Notes under the pieces: model-generated
Databases searched by the model: none
The model's input: the letters and a program-made list of their open reading frames with translations, nothing else
Told to the model about the DNA's origin: nothing
DNA from: Gammaproteobacteria bacterium
GTDB taxonomy: Bacteria > Pseudomonadota > Gammaproteobacteria > UBA6429
Direction: 5' to 3'
Length of the DNA: 21,300 bases
Assembly (NCBI GenBank): GCA_003232015.1
Contig: QIKU01000125.1
Coordinates: 1-21,300 of the forward strand
Translations under genes and position numbers: made by a program
In this document: positions 14,988-21,300 of the stretch, piece by piece
Position numbering within the stretch: position 1 is the first letter of the stretch
Layout of the letters: the number at the start of each line of letters is the position of its first letter

Positions 14988-15001
14988 ATGATCTAAATCA
15001 A
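14988..15001. promoter_or_regulatory. FNR-like box 2 before coxB
   Basis: ATGATCTAAATCAA matches the FNR consensus at 9 of 10 fixed positions. Its centre is 32 bases from box 1, about three helical turns, so two dimers would lie on the same face. A TGATAA box at 15025-15030 lies downstream at activator spacing. Confidence 0.5.
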
Positions 15002-15210
15002 TAACGATACGATTTAAATAAAAATGATAAGAATTTATTTTTTAAACCAAACAAATAAAGTTTTGATTTAAAAAATAACAATAATGTATCAAGCCGTCAT
15101 TAACTTGAATCATTAAAACTGAGGGTGTTAAAGCCACAATAAAAAAATAAGCTTTAACATGAAGAAAAGTTTTTAAAAACTTTAAAATTCCAAACCATAG
15201 AGGTAATGGT

Positions 15211-16344
15211 ATGTCAGCAAGTCACATTACGAAAAAGCTAGCGGTGCTGTCCGGGTTATTACTCGCGCCAGGTGTTGCATTAGCTGATTATGCGCTGAAT
15301 ATGACACAAGGTGTTACTGAGATCAGTAACGATATATATGACTTACATCAGTTAGTCATGTGGATCTGCACAATTGCGGGTATCCTGGTGTTTGCAGTGA
15401 TGATTTATTCACTTATTAACCACCGTAAATCAAAAGGCGCCGTCGCCGCACAGTTTCATGAAAGTGCGACAGTCGAAGTTGTCTGGACTGTTATTCCATT
15501 GGCTGTTCTGGTGGCGATTGCCGTTCCTGCAACCGGCGTGTTGCTGGATATTGAAGACCCATCTAAATCAGATGTGACGATTCAGGTAACGGGCTGGCAG
15601 TGGAAGTGGCAATATAATTACCGTGACGAAGATTTAAGTTTCTTCAGTAGTCTGGCAGCAGACAGTAATGAAGCTCGTCAACTGGATGCCGACCCCTCTT
15701 TAAAGGTTAAAGCGGATAACTACCTGTTAAATGTTGATAAGCCAATCGTTGTACCGGTCAACAAAAAAGTACGCTTATTACTAACATCCAATGATGTGAT
15801 ACATGCCTGGTGGGTACCTGAATTTGCAGTCAAGCGTGATGCAATACCCGGGTATATAAATGAAAGTCATTTCACTGCAACTAAAACAGGTATCTATCGA
15901 GGACAATGTGCCGAGCTCTGTGGTAAGGATCATGGATTTATGCCCATCGTTGTAAAGGTTGTTGAGCAAGCAGAATACAATGCCTGGATTAAAAGTGAGA
16001 AAGCAGCCATTGCCGCTGCGGCAGGTGACTCAAATAAAACCTTCACTTATGATGAGCTAATGGCAAAAGGTGAGGCTGTTTATAAAGCGAATTGTGCTGC
16101 ATGCCATCAGGCCGATGGCTCCGGTGGCGGGCCATTCCCGGGACTTATAGGTTCTAAAGTGGCAACAACCGGCTCTATTGAGGAGCATTTAAAATTAATC
16201 ATTGTTGGTAAAGGCATTATGCCTCCATTCGGGGCGCAGTTATCAGACGCAGACATCGCAGCGGTTACTACTTATGAGCGTAATGCTTGGGGTAATAACA
16301 CCGGCGATACCGTTCAACCAGTAGCAGCTAAAGCTGCGCGTTAA
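15211..16344 (+). CDS. coxB: Cytochrome c oxidase subunit II with cytochrome c domain
   Basis: A 377-residue subunit II of a caa3-type oxidase, which takes electrons from cytochrome c. The signal peptide is about residues 1-25 (ending GVALA). Two membrane spans follow (about 45-66 and 88-110). The periplasmic cupredoxin domain holds the CuA site: H198 (VIHAWW) and then C233, E235, C237, H241 and M244 (CAELCGKDHGFM). A C-terminal cytochrome c domain has CAACH (C295, C298, H299) and the probable heme ligand M337 (GIMPPFG). The ATG follows GAGGTAATGGT. It is the first gene of the cluster, behind a long control region with two FNR-like boxes; coxA follows after 15 bases. Confidence 0.97.
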   Translation: MSASHITKKLAVLSGLLLAPGVALADYALNMTQGVTEISNDIYDLHQLVMWICTIAGILVFAVMIYSLINHRKSKGAVAAQFHESATVEVVWTVIPLAVLVAIAVPATGVLLDIEDPSKSDVTIQVTGWQWKWQYNYRDEDLSFFSSLAADSNEARQLDADPSLKVKADNYLLNVDKPIVVPVNKKVRLLLTSNDVIHAWWVPEFAVKRDAIPGYINESHFTATKTGIYRGQCAELCGKDHGFMPIVVKVVEQAEYNAWIKSEKAAIAAAAGDSNKTFTYDELMAKGEAVYKANCAACHQADGSGGGPFPGLIGSKVATTGSIEEHLKLIIVGKGIMPPFGAQLSDADIAAVTTYERNAWGNNTGDTVQPVAAKAAR

Positions 16345-16359
16345 TTGGGAGATTAAAAA

Positions 16360-17916
16360 ATGAGCGATCATCCAACAGGTATTAAACGCTGGTTGTTTAC
16401 AACCAATCACAAAGACATTGGTACTATGTATCTATGGTTCGCATTCACTATGTTATTTATTGGTGGTGCAATGGCTATGGTTATTCGTGCTGAGCTTTTC
16501 CAACCCGGTATGCAAGTTGTTAATCCTAACTTCTTTAACATGATGACAACCCTTCACGGTTTAATCATGGTATTTGGTGCCATCATGCCAGCCATGGTAG
16601 GTTTTGCTAACTGGCAAGTACCGCTTATGATTGGTGCTCCGGATATGGCTTTGCCACGTATGAACAACTGGAGCTTCTGGATTCTCCCATTTGCAGCAAT
16701 CATGCTTGTAGCACCTATGTTTATTGGTGGTGACTTTATGGCAGGGCAGGGGCCGGCATTTGGCTGGACTTTCTATGAGCCCTTGTCAGGTCAATACGAC
16801 AAGCTTGCATTCTTTATTTTTGCTGTGCATTTGTTAGGTTTTTCGTCCATTATGGGTTCGATCAATATCATTGCAACAATTTTAAACATGCGTGCGCCTG
16901 GTATGACCTTAATGAAAATGCCATTGTTTGTATGGACATGGTTAATCACCGCCTTTTTATTGATTGCGGTAATGCCTGTACTGGCCGGTGTGGTAACCAT
17001 GATGTTGACAGATAAACACTTCGGCACTAGCTTCTTTGATGCAGCCGGTGGTGGTGACCCTGTGTTATTCCAGCATGTATTCTGGTTCTTTGGCCATCCT
17101 GAAGTTTATATCATGATTCTTCCGGCGTTCGGTATTGTTTCGCAAATTATACCTACCTTTGCTCGTAAGCCTTTATTTGGTTATGCGTCAATGGTGTATG
17201 CAACTGCTGCAATCGCATTCCTGTCGTTTATTGTATGGGCTCACCATATGTTTACAGTAGGCATGCCAGCAGCGGGTGAGCTCTACTTTATGTATGCAAC
17301 CGTTATGATAGCCGTACCAACGGCAGTTAAGGTCTTTAACTGGGTAGCCACCATGTGGAAAGGCTCAATGACATTTGAAGTGCCCATGTTATGGTCTATC
17401 GCCTTTGTGTTCTTGTTTACAATTGGCGGCTTTACCGGCTTGATGCTCGGTGTTGTTCCGGTTGACTTCCAGTACCACGATACTTATTTTGTTGTGGCGC
17501 ATTTCCACTATGTGTTGGTAACCGGTTCATTGTTTGCGATTATTGCCGGTGTTTACTACTGGATGCCTAAGTGGACAGGTAACATGTTTGATATCAGGCT
17601 TGCCAAGTGGCACTTCTGGGTGTCGACTATTTCGGTGAATATTTTGTTCTTCCCGCAGCACTTCCTGGGTTTAGCTGGTATGCCGCGTCGTATTCCTGAT
17701 TATGCTTTACAGTTTACGGAGTTCAATCAAATTTCGTCAATCGGTGCATTTATATTCGGTGGTACACAGTTGTTATTCCTTTACATTATTATTAAATGTA
17801 TTAAAGGTGGCGATAAAGTGTCTGATGAAGTATGGGAAGATGCAAAAGGTCTTGAGTGGGAAGTACCATCTCCGGCACCTTACCATACACATGTAACACC
17901 GCCGACTGTTAAGTAG
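16360..17916 (+). CDS. coxA: Cytochrome c oxidase subunit I
   Basis: A 518-residue catalytic subunit with about 12 membrane spans that reduces oxygen at a heme a3-CuB centre and pumps protons. Heme a ligands are H66 (TTLHG) and H383. CuB ligands are H246, H295 and H296 (WAHHMF). The heme a3 ligand is H381 (HDTYFVVAHFHYVL, 373-386). E248 and Y250 in GHPEVY mark an A1-type heme-copper oxidase with the His-Tyr crosslink. Length and ligands are all normal. A ribosome site (GGGAG) stands 11 bases before the ATG. A perfect hairpin lies just after the stop. Confidence 0.98.
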   Translation: MSDHPTGIKRWLFTTNHKDIGTMYLWFAFTMLFIGGAMAMVIRAELFQPGMQVVNPNFFNMMTTLHGLIMVFGAIMPAMVGFANWQVPLMIGAPDMALPRMNNWSFWILPFAAIMLVAPMFIGGDFMAGQGPAFGWTFYEPLSGQYDKLAFFIFAVHLLGFSSIMGSINIIATILNMRAPGMTLMKMPLFVWTWLITAFLLIAVMPVLAGVVTMMLTDKHFGTSFFDAAGGGDPVLFQHVFWFFGHPEVYIMILPAFGIVSQIIPTFARKPLFGYASMVYATAAIAFLSFIVWAHHMFTVGMPAAGELYFMYATVMIAVPTAVKVFNWVATMWKGSMTFEVPMLWSIAFVFLFTIGGFTGLMLGVVPVDFQYHDTYFVVAHFHYVLVTGSLFAIIAGVYYWMPKWTGNMFDIRLAKWHFWVSTISVNILFFPQHFLGLAGMPRRIPDYALQFTEFNQISSIGAFIFGGTQLLFLYIIIKCIKGGDKVSDEVWEDAKGLEWEVPSPAPYHTHVTPPTVK

Positions 17917-17927
17917 CTAGCAATACG

Positions 17928-17956
17928 GTCTCACTTGTTATAATGGCAAGTGAGAC
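17928..17956 (+). other. Perfect hairpin between coxA and the assembly genes
   Basis: GTCTCACTTG (17928-17937) pairs over 10 bases with CAAGTGAGAC (17947-17956) around a 9-base loop. It starts 12 bases after the coxA stop. There is no T-tract, so partial termination or protection of the coxBA mRNA end is more likely than a full stop. It runs directly into a diverged copy of the CATAAGTG repeat. Confidence 0.65.
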
Positions 17957-17974
17957 ATAAGTGCTACTAAGTTG
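17956..17974 (+). repeat. Diverged copy of the CATAAGTG...CTAAGTTG repeat
   Basis: This stretch matches the 19-base unit at 19908 and 19971 at 16 of 19 positions. Degenerate remnants (AAAGATACTAA and AAGAGATACTAA) follow up to about 18040. It lies in the gap between coxA and the small membrane-protein gene. Confidence 0.5.
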
Positions 17975-18042
17975 TATAGCGAGTAAAAGATACTAAAATT
18001 GAATAAATACTTAAAGTCTTTAGAGTAAGAGATACTAACGTA

Positions 18043-18138
18043 GTGAATGAAGAACAAAAAAAAGGTATTCGTAAAACAGTTACTATATTGGTAATCGTGG
18101 TTGTAATATTTTATCTGTGGTTATTTTTTCAGGTATAA
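18043..18138 (+). CDS. 31-residue membrane protein of the cox cluster
   Basis: A GTG start at 18043 and TAA at 18136-18138 give a 31-residue protein. The polar basic N-terminus is MNEEQKKGIRKT, followed by one membrane span (residues 13-30, TILVIVVVIFYLWLFFQ). AAGAG stands about 10 bases before the start. It ends two bases before the ctaG ATG, so the two are probably coupled. Tiny single-span proteins annotated as cytochrome oxidase small assembly proteins are known at this position, between subunit I and ctaG. I infer the same role from place and form, not from sequence motifs. Confidence 0.7.
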   Translation: MNEEQKKGIRKTVTILVIVVVIFYLWLFFQV

Positions 18139-18140
18139 AT

Positions 18141-18728
18141 ATGAAAGCCGAGGTGACAGCGAAAACCCGAGTAAGTAACAAGAAAACAGCGGGGAAACTT
18201 TTAATTGTCGTTGTAGCTATGTTTGGCTTTGGTTATGCCCTGGTACCTTTATACGATGTTGTTTGTCAGGTTTTGGGTATAGGACGATTTGCCGATATTG
18301 AATCTGGGAAATACGATCCAAAGGCACAGGAGCAGCTTGTTAAAGACATGGCCGCGAACAAAGATTTGACGCGCAATGTCACAGTGGAGTTTATAACTGT
18401 TTTAAATGGTGGAATGAAGTGGGAGTTTAAAGCTCTGCAAAAAGAAGTTGTTGTGCACCCCGGTGTTATGAGTACTGTTGATTTTTACGCAAAGAATTTA
18501 ACAGGGCGAGACGTTATTGCCCAGGCAGTACCGAGAATATTGCCCGGTAATGCAACAAAATATTTTACTAAAATAGAATGTTTTTGTTTTACGCAACAAA
18601 TATTTAAAAAAGGTGAAGCGCGGAATATGCCATTGCGGTTTATGGTGAGTCCAGCCCTACCAAAAAGCATTAATACTATTACGTTGTCGTATACATTTTT
18701 TGATACACAACCAGTAGCATTAAGATAA
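18141..18728 (+). CDS. ctaG: Cytochrome c oxidase assembly protein CtaG/Cox11
   Basis: A 195-residue copper chaperone that helps load CuB into subunit I. It has an N-terminal membrane anchor (about 17-38, LLIVVVAMFGFGYALVPLYDVVC) and a periplasmic beta domain. The copper motif ECFCFTQQ gives C147 and C149, and C42 at the end of the anchor is also conserved. The family features AQAVPRILPGNATKYFTKIECFCF and FMVSPALPKSINTITLSYTFF are intact. The ATG at 18141 is preferred over an upstream GTG at 18117, which would lie inside the 31-residue gene. coxC follows after 34 bases. Confidence 0.95.
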   Translation: MKAEVTAKTRVSNKKTAGKLLIVVVAMFGFGYALVPLYDVVCQVLGIGRFADIESGKYDPKAQEQLVKDMAANKDLTRNVTVEFITVLNGGMKWEFKALQKEVVVHPGVMSTVDFYAKNLTGRDVIAQAVPRILPGNATKYFTKIECFCFTQQIFKKGEARNMPLRFMVSPALPKSINTITLSYTFFDTQPVALR

Positions 18729-18762
18729 TTTTAATTATATTAAAAGAGAAAGAGGGGTAGTT

Positions 18763-19644
18763 ATGTCACATGCTGAAGGCAGCTATTATCTTCCAGAGCC
18801 AAGTCACTGGCCGCTGGTTGGATCGATTGGTTTATTTCTTGCCACTGGTGGTTTTGCTTATGCATTAATCTATGGTATTGATGGCGCATTGGGTAACATG
18901 ACCGTATCGTATATTGGTCTGGCGATTGTTATTTTCATGCTGTTTGGCTGGTTTGGTACTGTCATTAAAGAAAGCATGGCCGGCAAATATAACTCACAAG
19001 TAGACACATCATTTCGTATGGGAATGATGTGGTTTATTTTGTCAGAAGTTATGTTCTTCGCCGCGTTCTTTGGGGCGCTCTATTATATGCGTAATTTCTC
19101 GGTGCCATGGTTAGGTGGTGCAGGAAATAATGCAATGACCGGCGCTATTTTGCATGAAGGTTTCCAGGCTGTATGGCCAACAAATGGCCCAGCCAATATG
19201 GGTGGTGACTATAAAGTTATGCCGGCAACGGGTTTGCCATTATGGAATACCATTATTTTATTGACTTCAGGTGTAACATTAACCTGGGCACACCATGCTT
19301 TAAAAGCAGGTAAAAATAGCCAGTTAGTATTAGGTTTGTTTTTAACCGTTGTACTAGGTGTTGTGTTCTTAAGCTTTCAGGTTTATGAGTATGGGCATGC
19401 CTACAATGACCTGAACCTTAAATTAACAACAGGTGCATATGGTACAACCTTCTTTATGTTGACTGGCTTCCATGGTTTCCACGTATTTGTTGGTGCAACG
19501 ATGTTGATTGTTATGCTGGTGCGTGCAATGAAAGGCCATTTTACAGCGGAGCATCATTTTGCATTTGAAGCTGCCGCCTGGTACTGGCATTTTGTAGATG
19601 TAGTTTGGTTGGGCTTGTTTATCTTTGTGTATTGGTTGATATAA
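18763..19644 (+). CDS. coxC: Cytochrome c oxidase subunit III
   Basis: A 293-residue membrane subunit with about seven spans. It lacks metal centres and keeps the oxidase stable during turnover. N-terminal YYLPEPSHWPLVGSIGLFLATGG, FRMGMMWFILSEVMFFAAFFGALYY with the conserved Glu, LTSGVTLTWAHHAL, TGFHGFHVFVGATMLIVMLVRA and C-terminal AAWYWHFVDVVWLGLFIFVYWL are all family marks. GAGGGG is 7 bases before the ATG. It is the last structural subunit gene of the operon; a 16-bp hairpin follows its stop. Confidence 0.97.
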   Translation: MSHAEGSYYLPEPSHWPLVGSIGLFLATGGFAYALIYGIDGALGNMTVSYIGLAIVIFMLFGWFGTVIKESMAGKYNSQVDTSFRMGMMWFILSEVMFFAAFFGALYYMRNFSVPWLGGAGNNAMTGAILHEGFQAVWPTNGPANMGGDYKVMPATGLPLWNTIILLTSGVTLTWAHHALKAGKNSQLVLGLFLTVVLGVVFLSFQVYEYGHAYNDLNLKLTTGAYGTTFFMLTGFHGFHVFVGATMLIVMLVRAMKGHFTAEHHFAFEAAAWYWHFVDVVWLGLFIFVYWLI

Positions 19645-19655
19645 CCGATATAAGC

Positions 19656-19690
19656 CACGGAAAGGCGGAGCTTTGCTCCGCCTTTCTGTG
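19656..19690 (+). terminator. Strong hairpin after coxC
   Basis: GAAAGGCGGAGC (19660-19671) pairs with GCTCCGCCTTTC (19675-19686) around TTT; a G-U pair and CAC/GTG (19656-19658, 19688-19690) extend it to 16 pairs. The T-tract after it is poor (TGTGTTTAGGG), so it could end the transcript weakly or protect the 3' end of the cox mRNA. Confidence 0.7.
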
Positions 19691-20007
19691 TTTAGGGCTT
19701 TATAAAAGTGCTGTAATTATGCCTTCCTGCGGAGGCGCAAGCATATGTAGGGACAATGCATTAGGGTTGGGATGCTCGCAAGTAGAATAATGCGGGAGCC
19801 GTTATTGAGGAGCGATTGCTGAGGAATCCAGTGCTATATAATTAGATTAGGCTTTGTTTAGAGGTTATGCCTATCCTGCTAAAGTCTCGCTCGCTTTGCT
19901 CGCTCGACATAAGTGTCTCTAAGTTGTGAAACAGGTAAGGAGGTAGGCATCACATACACGGTATGTGCTGCATAAGTGTCTCTAAGTTGCGAAGCAACTA
20001 AGAGACA
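19691..20007. other. Non-coding, repeat-rich stretch between coxC and the DUF2909 gene
   Basis: About 320 bases with no convincing gene on either strand. It holds direct copies of CTCGCTCGC-like words (19886-19906), two copies of a 19-base repeat 63 bases apart, and between them a small perfect hairpin, CACATAC/GTATGTG (19951-19967). It may be decayed sequence or a cluster of small mobile repeats. Confidence 0.6.
19908..19926 (+). repeat. CATAAGTGTCTCTAAGTTG repeat, copy 1
   Basis: Identical over 19 bases to the copy at 19971-19989. The bases after it (TGAAACAGG) do not complete the inverted arm seen in copy 2, so this copy is a half element. Confidence 0.65.
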
Positions 20008-20009
20008 CT
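19971..20009 (+). repeat. CATAAGTGTCTCTAAGTTG repeat, copy 2, with complete hairpin
   Basis: The 19-base unit is followed by its inverted arm. AGTGTCTCTAAGTTGC (19975-19990) pairs with 19994-20009 at 15 of 16 positions around GAA. The hairpin abuts the stop codon of the minus-strand DUF2909 gene (20008-20010) and could mark its 3' end. No T-tract follows on either strand. Confidence 0.7.
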
Positions 20010-20211
20010 AAAAATTATGGGGTGATATGTATCCGAGTTTATACATAATAAGCAAAAAAATAAGTAGGGCAATTGAGGCTACAATGCGTATGGTTAAAGC
20101 TTTAACCGTTCGGTGGGTTTTGCTTTTATCTTTTGCCATTGTATATAATGCAAAGAACAAGCTGAATACAATGAACAAGAAAACAAGTACAATTAAACTT
20201 TTAACAACCAT
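20008..20211 (-). CDS. DUF2909 twin-transmembrane protein
   Basis: A 67-residue protein of two membrane spans (about 3-25 and 42-62) joined by a basic polar loop (MAKDKSKTHRTVKALTIR). Form, length and position between coxC and SURF1 match the DUF2909 family of twin-transmembrane proteins found in gammaproteobacterial cox clusters. A role in oxidase assembly is inferred from that linkage only. GGAGA lies 8 bases before the ATG at 20211. It is divergent from SURF1, with 91 bases between them, so it is not on the main cox transcript. Confidence 0.85.
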   Translation of the reverse strand: MVVKSLIVLVFLFIVFSLFFALYTMAKDKSKTHRTVKALTIRIVASIALLIFLLIMYKLGYISPHNF

Positions 20212-20280
20212 AGTCTATCTCCGATAAGCGAACCCGGAGGTTAGCTAAAATTTATATTAGATATTCTAACTTAGCGGCAG

Positions 20281-20293
20281 GCTTTGGCAAAGC
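20281..20293 (+). other. Small palindrome before the SURF1 start
   Basis: GCTTTG G CAAAGC is a perfect 6-base inverted repeat ending 9 bases before the SURF1 ATG, where a ribosome site would be expected. It might affect translation start or be an operator half; it is short enough to be chance. Confidence 0.3.
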
Positions 20294-20302
20294 ACATTTA
20301 TT

Positions 20303-21040
20303 ATGGCGATTCAATTTAAACCAAAATTAGCACCGAGTATTGCAACGCTTATTGTATTGCCTATTTTAATGTCACTTGGTTTCTGGCAGTTGGATCGTGC
20401 TGAACTTAAACAACAACAACTTGATAATTTTACTGCCCGTTCGGAGCAAAAGGCGATACTATTAACAGCTGCTACTAGCTCAGGGATAATCGAAGCTGTT
20501 GATGCCATGTACCAGAAATTTAAGGTAAGGGGGCGCTATGATACCCAACACAGCTTTTTAATTGATAATAGAGTGCATCAGTCACAGGTTGGCTATTATG
20601 TTATTACGCCCTTTGTTGTTGAAAATTCCGGCCGCATTATTTTAGTAAACCGTGGCTGGCTGAAAGGGAAGCGCTACCGTGCGGATCTACCTGATTTTAC
20701 AACCACCAGTGAAAAAATAACGTTAAAAGGCCTGGGATATGTGCCGTCAAAGAACTTTTTTGCGGTAGATAATGTTAAAATTGATAATCAACGCTTCCCT
20801 GTTGTTATTCAAAATATTGATTTTACGGCAATAAAAGAAGCACTTAAAATAGACCTGTATCCATTTATTTTACGACTGGCTCCAGAAGATAAAACAGGTT
20901 TTGTACGGAACTGGAAGGTTGTTACTTCGTCACCAGAGAAGAGCGAGAGTTATGCTGCACAATGGTTTACTATGGCCTTTGTTGTATTATTGATATATGC
21001 CAGTTCAAGCATTAGATTAAATCGGGGGAAAGCTGCCTAG
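20303..21040 (+). CDS. SURF1 family cytochrome oxidase assembly protein
   Basis: A 245-residue inner-membrane protein that helps insert heme a into subunit I. It has the SURF1 layout: an N-terminal span (about 10-28, PSIATLIVLPILMSLGFWQL) with the motif LGFWQLDRAELKQ, a periplasmic domain with KVRGRYDTQHSFLIDNR and IILVNRGWLKG, and a C-terminal span (about 218-236, WFTMAFVVLLIYASSSI). No clear ribosome site precedes the ATG; a short palindrome lies there instead. The frame at 21055 follows after 14 bases, as expected of a shared operon. Confidence 0.93.
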   Translation: MAIQFKPKLAPSIATLIVLPILMSLGFWQLDRAELKQQQLDNFTARSEQKAILLTAATSSGIIEAVDAMYQKFKVRGRYDTQHSFLIDNRVHQSQVGYYVITPFVVENSGRIILVNRGWLKGKRYRADLPDFTTTSEKITLKGLGYVPSKNFFAVDNVKIDNQRFPVVIQNIDFTAIKEALKIDLYPFILRLAPEDKTGFVRNWKVVTSSPEKSESYAAQWFTMAFVVLLIYASSSIRLNRGKAA

Positions 21041-21054
21041 CAGTGAAAAGAATC

Positions 21055-21300
21055 ATGTCAGAGAATAAACAAAAAACGCCGCAATCTGAGTCAATGTCAG
21101 GTAATCAATTTCCTGATGCAGCACAAGTTAGAAAAAACAAAATAACCATGCTGTTGTTATTTTCACTGTTTGTTGCACCAATTCTTTTTGCGGTTTATAT
21201 TTTTAATACTAATTCACCAGATGATTATGCTACCAAGAACAGAGGTAATTTAATTCGCCCAGCAATCGAGCTAAAAAATATTGAACTAACGTATTTCGAA
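21055..21300 (+). CDS. Membrane-anchored cox-cluster protein (partial, 3' end outside)
   Basis: An open frame from ATG at 21055 runs off the window: 82 codons without a stop. A polar N-terminus of about 33 residues (MSENKQKTPQSES...) is followed by one span (about 34-53, MLLLFSLFVAPILFAVYIFN) and then YATKNRGNLIRPAIEL. A single anchor followed by a NRGxLIxP-like stretch fits the roughly 190-residue protein found after SURF1 in Pseudomonas-type cox clusters, often described as thioredoxin-like or SCO-like. That is recalled, not proven, since the functional part is missing. An in-frame GTG at 21043 is an alternative start. Confidence 0.7.
   Translation, partial: MSENKQKTPQSESMSGNQFPDAAQVRKNKITMLLLFSLFVAPILFAVYIFNTNSPDDYATKNRGNLIRPAIELKNIELTYFE

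Larger units (their letters stand above)
14719..15210 (+). promoter_or_regulatory. Long AT-rich control region of the cytochrome oxidase operon
   Basis: 492 bases without a plausible gene. It holds a weak AT stem after bioD (TTAACA/TGTTAA near 14733-14752), an AT-rich perfect inverted repeat at 14852-14880 and two FNR-like boxes at 14956-15001. A possible -10 box TGATAA at 15025-15030 has one of the boxes about 42 bases before its start point. A ribosome site, GAGGTAA, precedes coxB. The high AT content makes any single promoter call uncertain. Confidence 0.5.

Noticed and set aside
18117..18140. Upstream GTG start of ctaG
   Set aside because: It lies within the 31-residue gene and the ATG at 18141 gives the usual protein.
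19605..19790. Open frame across the coxC end and the following hairpin
   Set aside because: It overlaps coxC in another frame and runs through a 16-bp hairpin; no ribosome site or family pattern.
19908..19989. Two direct repeats 63 bases apart resembling a minimal CRISPR array
   Set aside because: Only two units, a third diverged copy 2 kb away, hairpin context and no cas genes. They are small intergenic repeats.
20027..20227. Plus-strand open frame opposite the DUF2909 gene
   Set aside because: It is the complement of a two-span protein with a good ribosome site and known family; the plus frame has none.

Overview
The window is about 21.3 kb of moderately AT-rich DNA. It looks like the chromosome of a gammaproteobacterium: it carries the bioB-F-H-C gene order, a comF neighbour, and a coxB-coxA-ctaG-coxC-SURF1 cluster in the order I recall from Pseudomonas-like genomes. 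I cannot name the genus. No rRNA, tRNA or CRISPR array is visible, and most of the window is core metabolism.

Left edge (1-1200): The first 84 bases look like one end of an IS3-type insertion sequence, with the first four codons of a transposase on the minus strand. It is inserted in a secreted hydrolase-like gene that also has an in-frame stop, so that gene is dead. Next come a small SAM-dependent methyltransferase and a terminator. Then there is a 36-residue single-span membrane protein whose promoter has a perfect FNR box placed for activation.

Middle left (1200-8650): comF and a 666-residue metzincin-like protease gene are on the minus strand. Divergent from them is the biotin operon: an unknown membrane protein, bioB, bioF, bioH and bioC, tightly packed with several overlaps. 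A BirA-type operator overlaps the promoter of this operon, so the unknown membrane protein is the first gene of a probable biotin-repressed unit. A palindromic intergenic repeat lies between bioB and bioF.

Middle right (8650-14720): A carboxylate (probably acetate) uptake module follows. It contains a DUF4212 small subunit, a VC_2705-type sodium:solute symporter, a cNMP/CBS/DUF294 signalling protein and a DEDDh exonuclease. A convergent DUF4870 membrane protein comes next, then bioD, which this module separates from the other bio genes.

Right (14720-21300): A 490-bp AT-rich control region holds two FNR-like boxes. It precedes a caa3-type cytochrome c oxidase cluster: coxB fused to cytochrome c, coxA, a 31-residue membrane protein, ctaG and coxC. 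Beyond coxC are a strong hairpin, a repeat-rich non-coding stretch, a minus-strand DUF2909 twin-membrane protein, SURF1, and the start of a membrane-anchored protein cut by the window end.

No wholly new multi-gene system is evident. The best leads are the FNR-controlled miniprotein, the BirA-controlled membrane protein, the leaderless metzincin, the FNR-like boxes before the oxidase, and two families of small palindromic repeats.
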